This document shows positions 20,113 through 31,989 of a DNA stretch of 64,000 nucleotides, piece after piece. Each line of letters starts with the position of its first letter. Positions within the stretch are counted from its first letter, which is position 1. This DNA is from Nothopassalora personata (taxonomy: Eukaryota > Ascomycota > Dothideomycetes > Mycosphaerellales > Mycosphaerellaceae): NCBI GenBank assembly GCA_033816765.1, contig CM066291.1:5022001-5086000 (forward strand), read 5' to 3'. The translations under genes and the position numbers were made by a program. The notes below the pieces were generated by a model. That model made no database searches. It had not been told where the DNA came from and saw only the letters and a program-made list of their open reading frames with translations.

Positions 20113-20183
20113 GATCGACACAATATGGCTCGATCAAATAAAGCGTAGATGCAGGGGTTGTAAGAACTCTGCACCACCCTGTA
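19912..20183. repeat. 39-bp inverted repeat joining the two DUF7918 relics
   Basis: Arms 19912-19950 (plus) and 20145-20183 (minus) match at 38 of 39 positions. They begin TACAGGGTGGTGCAGAGTTC and end CCCCTGCATCTAC. The spacer is 194 bp. The arms code for the same protein segment (YRVVQSS-NPCIY), so this is an inverted duplication of one gene piece. Confidence 0.85.
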
Positions 20184-20700
20184 GTCCACCCTGATCAGAC
20201 CGTTTGTGTTTGTCCTTAGAATTCGCGTCAGAGGCTATTGATAGTCAGTATTGACTTCCCCGAGAGCCATCATCGTACAACTTACTCATTACGGGGTTCC
20301 AGAATTGGTTGCTTCTGCTCCAACTGCATCTTGAAAAGGACCTTCTCAGATGTCACCTGTCCATTCTCGTTGTTCTTGCTCGTGCTCTTCTTCATTTCGT
20401 GTACGACCCAGTTCGCCACCGCCCGATGTTGTACCCGCTTCTTGAGTTGTGCTCGAGGCTACGATGCTTGCCGTCTATGCTCACCACAGCGCAGATCAAA
20501 TTGCCTTTGAAAGACTACCCCCTTGTTGAAGGTCTGCTTGATGCTGAATGTTTGTCCACCCGACACTTCGATGTAGCGCACCTCTCCGCCAGGAACGACT
20601 TCCCCCTTCGGGTCTTCGTACCTCTTCGAGGCCTGTCCATCAACGTCTATCAACACGCCAACAATAGGAAGACTATTAACGGGAGCATTTAAGAACAGGG
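20115..20700 (-). pseudogene. DUF7918 relic, minus-strand copy
   Basis: Pieces in order on the minus strand are: GVLIDVDGQASKRYEDPKGE with RYIEVSGGQTFSIKQTF (about 20670-20500), EKVLFKMQLEQKQPILEP (about 20340-20290), and TNGLIRVDYRVVQSSYN followed by PCIYALFDRAI (about 20205-20130). These are the N-terminal, middle and LGTI-type strands of DUF7918. They lie in different frames with stops between, and one join (GTAAGTTGTACG) may be an old donor site. No C-terminal tail is left. Confidence 0.6.
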
Positions 20701-20809
20701 CGGCTGAGTATGCCCTCTGAATCGTGCTCCAATGTAGTGCCGAGCAGAACGAAAGGAAAACACAGCGTTTGTCGATTGCCCGAAAGTGATGAATGAGGCT
20801 CGCCAATCA

Positions 20810-21555
20810 TAAGCGGTTAGTCTCCGGCCCACAGCCTGATGTGGACGAGCCATGGCGCCGAAGGCTAGAATCTAACATTTCTCGCACTTGTCCAATAGCT
20901 ACATATGATCGTACGGGGTCAGCTTGGCCGAAACAACATCAGTGAATCGATATCATGGTTTCAGGAGCCATGGCTCGAACTCCAAAGACGGAATTGGCCT
21001 CAATCGATCGAGACTGTGCTGGCTCACGCGGAAAAGTCAGATTGGCCAAGGAGTAAGATTGGACTGCAGAAGGACTATCAGGTATGAAACAATGTCAACA
21101 GCGGCCGCGAAGTTTCTCTTCATCAAATTGCGGAATGACTCACTTCTAGGAGCTGGGACCCAATGGGCTAGCCGAGGCTCTAGTCCAGTAGCTCGTTGCG
21201 CTCTTTGGTATATGTTGTTATCCTCTGTCAAGACTCCGACGAAACTGGCCCGCGTTAGTGAGGCAGAAAATTTCTAGACTTCCCCTTCGCTTCAATGTCT
21301 TATGGGAAAGCCTGGCCTGATCGTGCCGCTCATAGACTCGAACCTGATCTCTGCTGCTCAGCGGACCCTCAGGAGGAAAGGAAAGTCTTTAAAATCGTTA
21401 ATGACAGTCGTCAGATCAAGCAAATCTACATACACAAGCCAAAGCAGAAAGCAGAACAACCAAACAAAAAGTCCGCGCCAGCACATCGCTTCGCAACCAC
21501 AGCACCCCAAACGCCACGCGGATGATATCATCGCAGAACCCCCGCGATCCGGCGC
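20810..21555. other. intergenic, nothing supported
   Basis: No frame over about 117 codons and no recognisable motif. The last about 150 bp before 21556 on the plus strand is A-rich and reads as the 3' UTR of the LsdA-like gene on the minus strand. Confidence 0.5.
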
Positions 21556-22749
21556 TCAGTCGATCTCGATCAAAGCAGGACCAAAGAGCGTAGCCTTGGC
21601 CACAGCATCGACGTCCACGAAATCCTTGCCAGTCGTGATAGCAGCAATAGTAAGACCATTCATCTCGTTGTCAGCGCCGGGAAACTTAGCGGTGAAGTTG
21701 ATAGCGCCATCGTCGCCGATGGTCTGGTTGTCAATAGGAACAGAGACTGGTGCGTTCTGCTGGTTAACGTACGTCAAGAAGTTCTGCTGCGCGACCAGAG
21801 TGTTGGCTTTAGGGGCAGGAACGTTTGACTGACTCGTCTTGAACGAGAACTTCAAGTCCTGGTTCTTTGGCGCGAATTCAGCTGGTGCCTCGACGAGGGT
21901 AAGGACATCGAAGATCTTGAGACCGCCTTGCTTGAGGATGTCGAGGGACGGGCATGAGGCTGGAACGACGAAGTTCTGGTTGATGGCGGAGAAGGCGAAG
22001 TCCCTGGCGCTGGCGGTGAGGAAGGGGAGGGCAGATGGGTTCTTGCCTAGGATCTGACGGTAGAAACCATTTTGCTCGCCTTCTTGGCCTATGACGGAGC
22101 CGACACCGCGGATAAGACCGTTGTCGTTGTCGTTGGCGAAGATGGTCTGAATGTCTGGGAGAGTGCCGAGGACGACGTCGGTGAAGGTGGATGCGAGGCG
22201 GATGGCGTCTCTGAAGTTCGAGACTGGGAAGATGTATTGGCAAGGCTCGATCTTGTGTCCGGTGAGTTTCTCAAATGCGCCATTTGCGTTCAGTTCGTGA
22301 AGCTCTTCTTGTGCCAAGACGGTCTTGAGGATCTTGAGGATACCGTCCTTATCCTGGCCGACGAGCTTGAGGTCGCCCTCGCCGAATCCGGACGCGCCTG
22401 TGGTGATGTTGTTGATGAGCTCGCTGAAGAAGGCCACTTCGAAGAGCTCGTTGAAGGCTATGAAGCCGAGAGAAGTGATAGAGTCTGGTTGTGGCTTGGC
22501 ACCTTGGGGAGCGTCGGCGGCGGCCTTTGGAAGTGTGCCCAGGGCATCTTGCTGGATCTGGTCGAGCTCAGCAGATGGGCTCTTCACGTCCGGGAAGCCA
22601 TTCACGAGAGGGAACTTGAAGGCATCAGCGCCGCCGGAGGCGCTGGTAGTGTCGATCAAGCTGCTGTTGGTTGTCTTCTGGGTTGGCAGAGCGCTGGAGA
22701 TGGTCGCCAAGCCAAGGATGGCTGCAGAGGCGATAGTGCTGGTGTACAT
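21556..22749 (-). CDS. secreted ferritin-fold protein, LsdA (late sexual development)-like
   Basis: 397 residues, single exon. It starts with a signal peptide (MYTSTIASAAILGLATISSA, cleavage probably after SSALP). The mature N-terminus has FPLVNGFPDV and the helix region QIQQDALGTLP. The ferritin-like four-helix domain shows the two Glu-rich helices FNELFEVAFFSELI (about residues 98-111) and LAQEELHELNANGAF (about 145-160), as in the Rds1/LsdA family. The C-terminal part is a beta-rich tail (LTYVNQQNAPVSVPIDNQTI) ending FGPALIEID. The family is induced in sexual development or stress in Aspergillus and yeast. The actual substrate or metal is not known. The gene is complete, with no sign of damage. 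Confidence 0.85.
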   Translation of the reverse strand: MYTSTIASAAILGLATISSALPTQKTTNSSLIDTTSASGGADAFKFPLVNGFPDVKSPSAELDQIQQDALGTLPKAAADAPQGAKPQPDSITSLGFIAFNELFEVAFFSELINNITTGASGFGEGDLKLVGQDKDGILKILKTVLAQEELHELNANGAFEKLTGHKIEPCQYIFPVSNFRDAIRLASTFTDVVLGTLPDIQTIFANDNDNGLIRGVGSVIGQEGEQNGFYRQILGKNPSALPFLTASARDFAFSAINQNFVVPASCPSLDILKQGGLKIFDVLTLVEAPAEFAPKNQDLKFSFKTSQSNVPAPKANTLVAQQNFLTYVNQQNAPVSVPIDNQTIGDDGAINFTAKFPGADNEMNGLTIAAITTGKDFVDVDAVAKATLFGPALIEID

Positions 22750-24452
22750 TGTGATAATTGATCGTTCTGCTCAAATGATTGACAAGATACAAATGAAATA
22801 CAGAGGAAACAAGGAAATGGGAGATGATGCCGATATCTTGGTATTGCTTGGTTGTATGCTTGATGTGGTTGGGGACTCCTGGGCAAAGCGGTGCCTTATG
22901 TATGACCGCTCGTGTGCTGCCATGTGTGTAAGACGGGGCTGCGTTTCGCTGACGACCGCAGAGACACGCTCGCTGTCAGGCATCGGATCAAGCATGGCTG
23001 CTTATGCTGGGTATTAGAGCTTAGCTCGGTCGCGGTCAGCATGCAGCTGGCGCTGACTGCTTTCGATCCTCCTCAGGTAGTAATGTAGCACCAACCACAC
23101 ACTACTGGCGTCAAGAGGGCTCAGCCCGTATTGAGAGGTGAGACGCAAGACGTGAACATGATAGGTGGCTTACAGTGCTGTCCGCAATGTCAGCACGAAG
23201 CTCTCGTATGATCTGGCACGCCGTATAACGTCTCAGCCTAACTAAGCCTTGAGGGATGAGTCCACTGAAATGGCAATTTAGTGCGCTTGGTCATCTCCAT
23301 CGGCCGCGGGCTACCAAACTGTGCCACTCGGCGCCGAGGCCCCAAATGAGTCTTTCAGACGCAACAAACCCGGATGAAGTGCTCTGTTGGTGGTCAGTAT
23401 GGCTGGCTTTACTCGAGGCACATCGCCCCACCCGCTGAGCGATAAGCGATCTAAAACATCAACCAATGCGCCATTTTCTAATATCTACGCTACAGAACGC
23501 CGGCTCAAGCGCATTCGTGCCGTACGAGCAGATCTGCGTCCCCAACCTCGAGGATGTCTTGAAGGCGCCCAAGCGGCATGGGAACTTCTCAAGCTGGAGC
23601 GGCAGAAACCCGTGACCATACGAAGACCCATAATGGTCCAGGCTCAGTAATGGAAGGCCGGCCTCAAAAGGCCTACCTATCTCTTGCTTGAGGGTGAGGA
23701 TCGCGACTGCCTGGTGGATGGGCTAGGCTGAATCCTGGAGTCAGGCAAGTGCTTTCACGGTGTGAATGTAGGTCAGGTCATACATAGTGCCCTCACATCC
23801 CTGGCGGCCGGGACTGGTCCATCCATTCGGTTATTCCGTGGCGTGCGAATTGCTTGCCCGACGACCAGATCAGATCTGCTGTGACAAAGATGGCGATGGA
23901 GACCAGATCTAGGAACGCGCCCGGCGCGATCTGTGTACAAGGATGTTGATGTTTATATATCTACTGTACAGTACTATTTGATTGAGGTCTGCAAGGATTG
24001 GGCGGCAGTACCGAGAGCTTGAGCTTAATCGTCAGTCGTTGAACGAGTCGTTGTGTAACAGGCTAACAGCCCAAGCATCTTCCATGCAGGCGACTTCACC
24101 GGCGCGCTCTCACCTGCTCCGCAACAGCATCGAAAACCGGATTTCGAGGGAGCCTAAAGCGCAGATGCAAGAGGTAGGACAGCAGGCAGGCAGTGGCATC
24201 TCGGCTTCCCACATCCATCTCCGCCGCGGCAGCCGCCATCGCTTTGCTCGCGTGCTGCTGCTCCTCCACCTAGCTGGCCATTCCTGTGTGCGGCAGATAC
24301 ATCGAGGTCCACGGGTATAGAGGGCCACAGCGGTACCGCACCGTACCATGAGCGCCCACGATACGTCCAGCGCCACCGCCCCCTCCCACATGTCCTCCAC
24401 CACATCCCATCCCCGCAATACACGACTCTAGGCGCGGCGGTGACACCACGCA
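22750..24452. other. 1.7-kb intergenic region upstream of two divergent genes
   Basis: This lies between the LsdA-like start (minus) and the kinase start (plus). Frames here (for example plus 23387-23650 and the minus frames at 24110-24834) show no domain, and the latter are shadows of the kinase leader. It likely holds both promoters. The stretch 24250-24450 is C/A-rich on the plus strand, as in fungal 5' UTRs, and contains an ATG frame (24349) that closes at 24430 without joining the kinase frame. That frame could be an upstream ORF. Confidence 0.45.
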
Positions 24453-27400
24453 ATGCCGCCTCTTCCCTCTCCGCCAGCGACGACTTCGATACGCTCGCCT
24501 GCGAGCACGAGAGCCTCACATGGACAACGCGGGAGTGTGCCGGTCGCGCAGTCGCGCACAACCACGCCCAAACAGACGAGCACCGCCGTTGGATCGGGAG
24601 GCATAAGGAGCGCCAAGGTTCGCGGCAGTTCGGACAAGGAGAATGGTAGTGACGCTGGCTATGCAAGACCGCCGAGGAGGGGCTCCAGCGTCCTGGCCAT
24701 GCGGGAGAAGCCGCCCAGCAAAGACGGAACTGCGCAGAGACACGCAAAGGAGGTGGAGGGGCTGAAAGACTATGTACGTGAGTCCCTTGTCGTATGTTGA
24801 GGGGTGCGTGTGGCAGAGTATCGCTCTGGGACATGGGGTGCTGTTGGAAACTGTGTTATAAGGCGAAACATTGTTTCAGCCAACATCTCGGTGGACATTC
24901 AGCCCGGAGCTGGAAGCCATGTTTTGTGCGGCAAACGTTCATGTTGGGATTATGCTGACATGTGGCAGCAACTGGGACAGTGCCTGGGTCGTGGCGCTTT
25001 CGGCAGCGTGTATGCCGCCTTGAACTGGTCGACTGGAGAGACGGTCGCCATCAAGCAGATTCGCCTGTCCGACATGCCCAAGACTGAGCTCAACGTCATT
25101 ATGCAAGAGATCGATCTGCTGAAAAACCTGCACCATCCGAATATCGTCAAGTACCATGGTTTCGTCAAGTCTGCGGACTCGTTGTACATCATCCTTGAGT
25201 ATTGCGAGCAAGGGAGCTTACACAGCATATGCAAGAACTTCGGAAAGTTCCCCGAGAATCTGGTCGCACTCTACACAGCACAAACATTGCAAGGACTTCT
25301 CTTCCTCCACGAACAAGGTGTCATCCATCGTGACATCAAAGGAGCCAACATTCTCACCACCAAGGACGGACTCATCAAGCTGGCAGACTTTGGTGTGGCA
25401 ACGAAGGCACAAGGGATCACCGAGGGTAGCGTAGTTGGCACACCATACTGGATGGCCCCAGAAGTCATCGAGCTTTCCGGTGCGACTACGGCAAGTGATA
25501 TCTGGAGTTTGGGCTGTACCGTGATAGAACTTCTCGACGGCAAGCCGCCCTATCATCAATTCGCGCCCATGCCAGCATTGTTCCGCATCGTCAACGATGA
25601 CCATCCACCTTTGCCTGAAGGAGCAAGTCCATTGGTACGGGACTTCCTGATGCAATGCTTCCAAAAGGACCCAAATTTGAGGGTATCGGCCAAGAAGCTG
25701 CTCAAGCATCCTTGGATCGTCTCAGCGAAACGAGGGAACACAAGCAAACCGACAGAATACGATGAGGCTATCAAGAGCGTCCAGGAATGGAATGAAGCCC
25801 TCAAAGCAAGCCCTCCTCCTGCAGACAAAGCCAATGGCAGGCGAAGACCAACGAAACCTGGTTCAAGGCCAGTGTCAAGGAGCTCCGCGACTGGGGCAAC
25901 AGCTGCATCGAAGGCGAAGGCCGAGCAGACGTCGAAGCCGGCATTCAAGCTGAACACGAGGAAATCTCAATCGGCCGAAGCCTTCCAATCTCCCATCAAC
26001 GATAAGGGCAGGGATAATTGGGATCGAGACTTTGAGTCGCTCAGGACGGGTTTGAGCGAGCTGCACATACCAGATCGTCTCAGGCAGCAAAGTGGACTAG
26101 AAGGCTTGTTCAGTGCACAAAAGCTGAAACAATATGCCAACTTTGACGTCATACCGGAAATGGACGGCAAAGTCGAGGAGTGGGGCGAAGAATTTGAGGG
26201 CGAATTGACTGTACGATCACCAATGCAACTCTCGAAAGGCGATGCACTGGAGACAGTCCGCCCGTTCTATCCTCCACGGACGACTGGCGACGAGATCAAG
26301 CACAAGCCACCCCAAGCTTCGAGCCATGCCAAGAGGAACGGATCGGAGGAACAACACTCTCGAAAGACAAGCAAAGAGTCTCAGCCTCGGACACAAATCC
26401 TAAAGCCCGCTCACAAGCAAGGCGCAATACCGAAGCGGCGACCAACGCCGCCACAGCCGCTGCAGAAGGCGCCGTCTACAGCTACGAACCAAGACAGATT
26501 TCGCGAGGACGATGAGGAAGACTACTCTGATCTTGTGGCTGAGGACGAAGATGCGTTCCTCCAGAAGCTTGCCGGCTTTTCGCCGAATAGGCCAGTCAAC
26601 CCCATAGATCTGTTTGGTATGCAGACGAAACTTGGCGGCAGCATGAGACGACGAAGAACGCACACTCCCACGCAGCTGGTCCACGATGCGGCTGCCATGA
26701 AGCGAACCAGAAGCTCACTGGAGATCCAAAAGTATGCTGAGGATGATGATGACGAGGACTTTACCGAACTTGTGTTTGATGAGGAACCCATGAACATTCA
26801 AACTGGCACGACGAAGAGTCGATCCCCAAAGTCGGCGATATCTGGTGGCAGCGAAACTGCTTCCGAGCGAGGCACCTTGAAGCTCACCAGCTCCATGTCT
26901 TGGGGCGATGAAGAAGACGAGGACGATGATCCGTTCGCTGCCCTCGAAGAGGAACTTGATGAAGTCGATCTGGAGTCTAACGTTGCAAGAGACAAGCATG
27001 CACGCCTGTGCTCCGTGGTTGAAGGCCTGGTCTCCGATCTGAAGTTGGGCCAACCGGAAGATGTTCTGGCCGAGATTGTCGAGCATCTACTGCATATTCT
27101 CTTCGAGTCGCCTGACGTGAAGTCGGTGATCGTGAGTAGCCACGGCATGCTCCCTATACTTGAGATCCTCGAGACTTCAACGAGACCGCACATCATCCTT
27201 CGCCTGCTGAAGATTGTCAATTGTATACTCAGCGACAACATCGAAGTACAAGAAAACTTATGCTTCGTTGGCGGGATACCGATCATCACGAGGTTCGCAC
27301 ACAAGAAATACAGCTCCGAGATAAGACTAGAAGCAGCGGCATTTGTGCGCACGATGTATCAAACACCGACACTGACTCTGCAAATGTTCGTCAGCTGCGG

Positions 27401-29153
27401 TGGTCTCAATGTCCTGGTCGAATTCCTCGAGGAGGACTACGACGTTGAGGCAGGCCGTGAGCTAGTCCTCGTTGGCGTCAACGGCATTTGGAGTGTTTTC
27501 GAGATGCAAGGGCCGACACCAAAGAACGATTTCTGCAGGATATTCTCCCGCAGCTCGGTTCTCTACCCGCTATCACTTGTGCTCAATCGTGTCCTCGACG
27601 AGGAAGGAGAATTCGCGGAGGTGATCGAAGGGCGCATCGTCAACATCTTCCTACTTTTCTCACAAGCAGAGAACCATGTCAAAGAGACTGTTGCTGATCG
27701 CATGGTCCTGAAGACTGTGCTAAAAGACCTGCAGCGTATGCACCCACCACATCAGATCACGATGCTTAAGTTTATCAAGAACCTGAGTATGCTTGCTACG
27801 ACATTGGACGCCTTGCAGAACAGCAATGCCATCGAAGTGTTGACCGACCTGCTGAAGACAAGTATGAAGATGCCACACTTCCGCGAGATCTCGAATCAGG
27901 TGCTGAACACGATGTACAATCTCTGCCGTCTTTCGAAGGCACGACAAGAAGATGCGGCACTTTCTGGCGTCGTCCCACTGCTACAGCGTATCGTGCAGAC
28001 GGAACGGCCCCTCAAGGAATTTGCGCTACCGATCTTGTGTGATATGGCCCACTCTGGCAAGGTTGGACGCAAGATTTTGTGGCAGAATAAAGGCCTACAT
28101 TTCTACGTCAGCTTGCTTGCTGATCAATACTGGGCTGTCACAGCGCTCGACGCCATCTTTATCTGGCTTCAAGAGGAAACCGCCAAGGTAGAAGAGCACC
28201 TGCTCTCGCCAGCCTCCAACTTCGCCAGCTCCATGGTTCAGTGCTTCAATGAGAGCAAAGCTGACGCGTTCGAAAATCTGCTAGAACCACTACAGAAGCT
28301 GCTCCGGCTAAGTCCAGCAGTGGCAGCCACTCTTGCACAGCAAAGTCTGTTCCAGAGGGCTGCAATCAAGGTGCACTCGAAGAAAGCACTTGTCCGTCTC
28401 AACCTTTTGCGTGTCATCAGATCTATCTGCGATGCTTGCGAAGAACAGGGCTCGCTGCTGCGTCAATATGGCCTCTTCGAGCCTGTCAGGGAACTCGAAA
28501 GACATGACCCTGCTATTCTGGTGCGCAACCTGGCTGAGGAGCTTGTCAGACATAGCGAGCACGCGACTGCAATCATAACGTCTGGCGCTCGAGGCAGCTC
28601 CGCTGGCAGACCGATGAATCGACGAAGCTCCAGCAGCACCATGGTGACGCCATCACCACTGGTCACACAATCTGCTGTTTGCACGCCGATCACTAGTAAC
28701 ATGGGTCACGAACGGGTAGGAAGCAGAGGCTACTTCGACCTTGCTCTCGTGTCCGGCAGTGGAGCTGGTCTCCCACCTGCCTCTCGAGGGTCATCTTCAC
28801 TAATGGACTCTCCCTACCGACCCGCAAGCCGCGACGGCGGTTCTGGCTCATCCTCAGCGGGAGGCTGGAGTCATCATCGACCATCTGCTTCAATGGAGAA
28901 TATCAATGGCGTCGCTGCACCACGGAGTTCTAGCAGAGTTCCTCCTCAGCGCTTGCAGAGACCTTCCAGTCGCATGAGTCTCGCTCCAGCACCTCAAGCC
29001 GAGACACGACCCTCTTCTAGACGTGGCTCGGTACAGCCAGTCGACAGCGATCAGAACACACCTACCCACATGCCACCACCTCGAGGTGGTGCTCTGGCTG
29101 TTCAACAAAGAAAGCGACGACAGGGAAGCAGTGTTGAGCTTGGCGGGCGGTAG
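24453..29153 (+). CDS. sepH: SepH/Cdc7-type septation initiation kinase (two exons)
   Basis: Exons 24453-24773 and 24969-29153 give 1501 residues. Exon 1 gives a basic, serine-rich leader ending EVEGLKDY. Splicing (GTACGT...TGGCAG) joins it in frame to QLGQCLGRGAFGSVYAALNW, the family's kinase start. The kinase domain spans about residues 108-360: VAIKQIRL, HRDIKGANIL (catalytic Asp), DFGVATK, GTPYWMAPEVIELSGATTAS. A long acidic, disordered middle follows, then an armadillo/HEAT-like helical region (about 750-1330) typical of Cdc7/SepH/Cdc15. The Ser/Thr-rich C-terminus ends VELGGR. The role is Ser/Thr kinase of the septation initiation network, acting at the spindle pole body downstream of the Spg1 GTPase. 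The open frame continues upstream of exon 2, which can mislead a start call to 24804. Confidence 0.92.
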
Positions 29154-29764
29154 TTCACGCCTCCAACGCATCAACACAGCAGTCCCACGCGTCGACCAAA
29201 GAGCTCCAAGTGAGCCACAATCTCGTATGTTTTGTACTTGTGCTTAGCGTTTTCGCTTGTTTGCGGCGCTGAGCGAAACGTTCTCGTTGGCTGATGAACC
29301 TACACGCGGATACACACTTTGCGGCGGCACAGCACGACCGCAATGGTCCGGATATTGTTACAGAATGGTGTTGAGTACACTTGCGGGCGTGGCGAAGGCG
29401 TTCGACTATGAAGTGGAAGGGAACTTCGACAGACGGAGACAGAGATAGGAAACAGTGTGGTATTGCATGAATAATCTTACCTGTTCCTCGCGGTGTCATG
29501 GGTCGAGCGAATTTGAGGGTCGCGGTTTGCATGTGCTGGCATGTGCTTTGCGATTTTCGACCTGTGATCCTGCCATTGCCTGTAAGTGAATTTGGATGCC
29601 ACATGCAAAACGTCATTCGCGAGACTCTATTTATCAAGCGAGTCTTCGTTGGTTCCGAGAAGTAATAAACAGCAAAAGCTTCATCTAGAGCACCTCACAC
29701 TCAAGGACACTTCATTAGGCCTTTAACACTATCCAGAGAATTGCCGACTACTACCACCATCAAT
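29154..29764. other. intergenic, nothing supported
   Basis: Between the kinase stop and the F-box-like start. The minus-strand open frame at 29637-29155 has no domain and an unlikely composition (many His, Cys and Trp). This should be the kinase 3' UTR plus the promoter of the next gene. Confidence 0.5.
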
Positions 29765-30293
29765 ATGACTACCAAGAGCAGCACACAACCCTGCAAACGC
29801 ACTCCCATCAAACGCATCATCAGCAAAACACACAACTTCCTGAAACAGGACAAATCCCCCAAACGGCCCTGCCACTTCCTCCGCCTCCCCACCATACTCC
29901 GCCTGAAAATCTACCAGCACGTCTTCGCAGACTACGATCAAGTACTCCCCTCCCTCTCTCCCCTCTTGCCACCTAGTCTAACACCTCCAGTACACGCCCT
30001 CCCCGCCCTTTCTCAAGACCTGCCGCACCATCCGCAAAGAAGGTAGTGCCGCGTACATGGGGCATCTTGAGAAAATTTGTGAGCAGTGGAATTCAGATTT
30101 CAAGAGTGTGACAAGTCAGATGCAGCGTCTCAATGCATTGGGACGGGATGAGGAGGCTGGGGCGCTGTATTTGGCGGCGGGAGGGGTCAAGAGGACGCAT
30201 GAGGTTGCTTATATGAGGAAGCATTGGGAGGGGGAGAGGATGAGGAGGGTGGGATTGCTGGTGGTGGGTAAGAGGGAGGGAGGGAGCGGATGA
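29765..30293 (+). CDS. small F-box-like/2EXR-like protein (two exons)
   Basis: Exons 29765-29941 and 29991-30293 give 159 residues. After a basic start comes FLRLPTILRLKIYQHVF, close to the LP-ELR-IY-YVF box of fungal F-box-like (2EXR-type) proteins. The intron (GTACTC...CTCCAG, 49 bp, phase 0) joins this to FLKTCRTIRKEGSAAY, the L-C+-IR-EA helix that normally follows. The rest is a charged helical stretch ending KREGGSG. Without the intron the frame drifts into proline-rich sequence, which supports the splice. Such proteins often recruit targets to SCF ubiquitin ligases, but this one is short. It could also be a truncated member. Confidence 0.55.
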
Positions 30294-30599
30294 GGGATAT
30301 GGGTGAAGTTCATGTGTGCTATCGAGAGGCGAAAGGCGTGTGCCTTGGTGGGAAGAGACGAATGGCACATGCTCTGACCGGAAGAGGCGATTCGCGTATG
30401 TCCTGACCGCGAGCACGAGGTCTCGAGGACATCTCCGTGTGCATCTCTGATGAAGACTCGTATCCATGTCACCACGTCGACAGCTGCAACCACTACCAGC
30501 ACCAGCAATATACCTCGCTACGATAACGACGAGGCCAAACCGAGCGCCATGAAGCGCCTCAACCCTCGGACCCGCAGCTCCTCGCCCACGACAAGCATG

Positions 30600-31056
30600 G
30601 CAAACCTGCGGCTCTTTACCACTGCTTCTCCCTCCAGCACTGCGCCTCAAATTTCTACGCCTTCACATTTACGGAGCTAGATCCTCTTACCCAGAATCTC
30701 ATCAGGGAAATACCACCTATCCTTCACGTCTGTCGAAAAAGGAGGCTGAGGCGGCGAGACGACACATCAAGGCCCCGGAGCAGATATGTGAGCTGAAGCA
30801 TGAGCTGTTTGAGCTAGTGGCAAAGCATATGCCGAGAGCAATGGTCATGAGACAGATAGAGCAGATGAAGGTTTTCTGGAACATGGCGCGGCGGATCAAG
30901 ACTAGTCAGGGAGAGGCTGTGGCGAGAATGCAAGCGGAGAGGTGGGGAAAAGGTCGAAAGTGGAGGGCACAGAGTGTTGTTCATCTTGAGGGCAGAAGTG
31001 AGTATACTGAATGGAGTAGTAGCTCGCATAAGTATCGCCCTCTGGACAAGTAGCCG
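30600..31056 (+). pseudogene. coding-like remnants, possibly of a second F-box-like gene
   Basis: One plus-strand frame (about 30540-30800) reads YHCFSLQHCASNFYAFTFTE then LDPLTQNLIREIPPI and then stops. Another (30737-31053) reads a long charged helix from KKEAEAARRHIKAPEQICEL to the stop at 31053. Both look like real protein, but neither has a start or a sound splice to the other. The family is not identified. 31060-31990 beyond it shows nothing I can support. Confidence 0.3.
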
Positions 31057-31989
31057 AATTTCTTGCCGGGAGACAAAAGACAGGGCAGTAAATGGACTAG
31101 TTGGTATATATTTCTTCACTGGCTGTAGCAGCACCGCCACCGAAAGTCTCATGACCACGATTCCCAATGACAGGTACTGATCCTCTTCCTCCAATACGTC
31201 CCGAAAGCGCTCCATCATATCTTCTACTCGTCCATCCAACATCACGATCATGTCCTCTCTAGCGTCTTCGAGCGCGAATCCATTGCACTCGACTATCATG
31301 TCGCGCTTCTCCAACGACTCTTGCCACTCGTGGGAAGACTTAAGCAGATCGGTACCCGTGTATTTCACTTGTTGTCACCCTCCACGGCCACAGCTTCCCC
31401 GTTGAACCAGGCGTTCCATTTGGCGGCCTCATCTCTCGATCCCTTGACCATGGTGCCGAGTCATGTGAAGCAGATCGGTAGCGCTTCTCTGCGAACGAGG
31501 CGAGAGACTTGGAGTAGAGAGAATTGCAGGAGCTCTTGCTGGGTTAAGCGAGCTAAGCTTGCCGTCGAGGGACAAGTGTGTTCGTGAATTTGCAGACGAA
31601 GCTCGGCTGGTATGGCAACAGACGGCACTGTGAACTCGAAGCACCGCTACTGCCTATCCAGCCTCGATCTTCCGCAGACGGAGTGCACGTAGTACACTGA
31701 CTCATTCGACGGCATTGAGCTGACCGCACTGGAAAAAATTCCTTGGAGGGCACGGATGCCGGCACCCCCGCTGTCTGTCAGTCTTCGGCTCGGGAGTCGT
31801 GCTAAAGATTTGCTTTACCTTGTTACTTGCACCGTATTTTGGAACAGTGCTATGTCCCGCCGAAGTGAATTCGGTAGAGAAGCTCATTCTGCCACATCGC
31901 CGGCTGCGGCTTACGTCATCTGCTTTCATATGAAGCCAAGAAACAGCTCCACCAGCATACCGGCATGAGCTCCCCCTTGCATCCACCCA

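Noticed and set aside
22072..23017. Two 230-codon plus-strand frames over the LsdA-like gene
   Set aside because: They mirror the minus-strand coding region, and their Glu/Val-rich composition is typical of a shadow frame.
24804..24968. Start of the septation kinase at the first ATG-like codon of the long open frame
   Set aside because: The first 55 residues of that frame have no family pattern. The splice from 24773 to 24969 gives LKDY-QLGQCLGRG, which matches the kinase family start.
30093..30650. 185-codon minus-strand frame
   Set aside because: It overlaps the F-box-like gene and has an arginine/proline/histidine composition without a domain.
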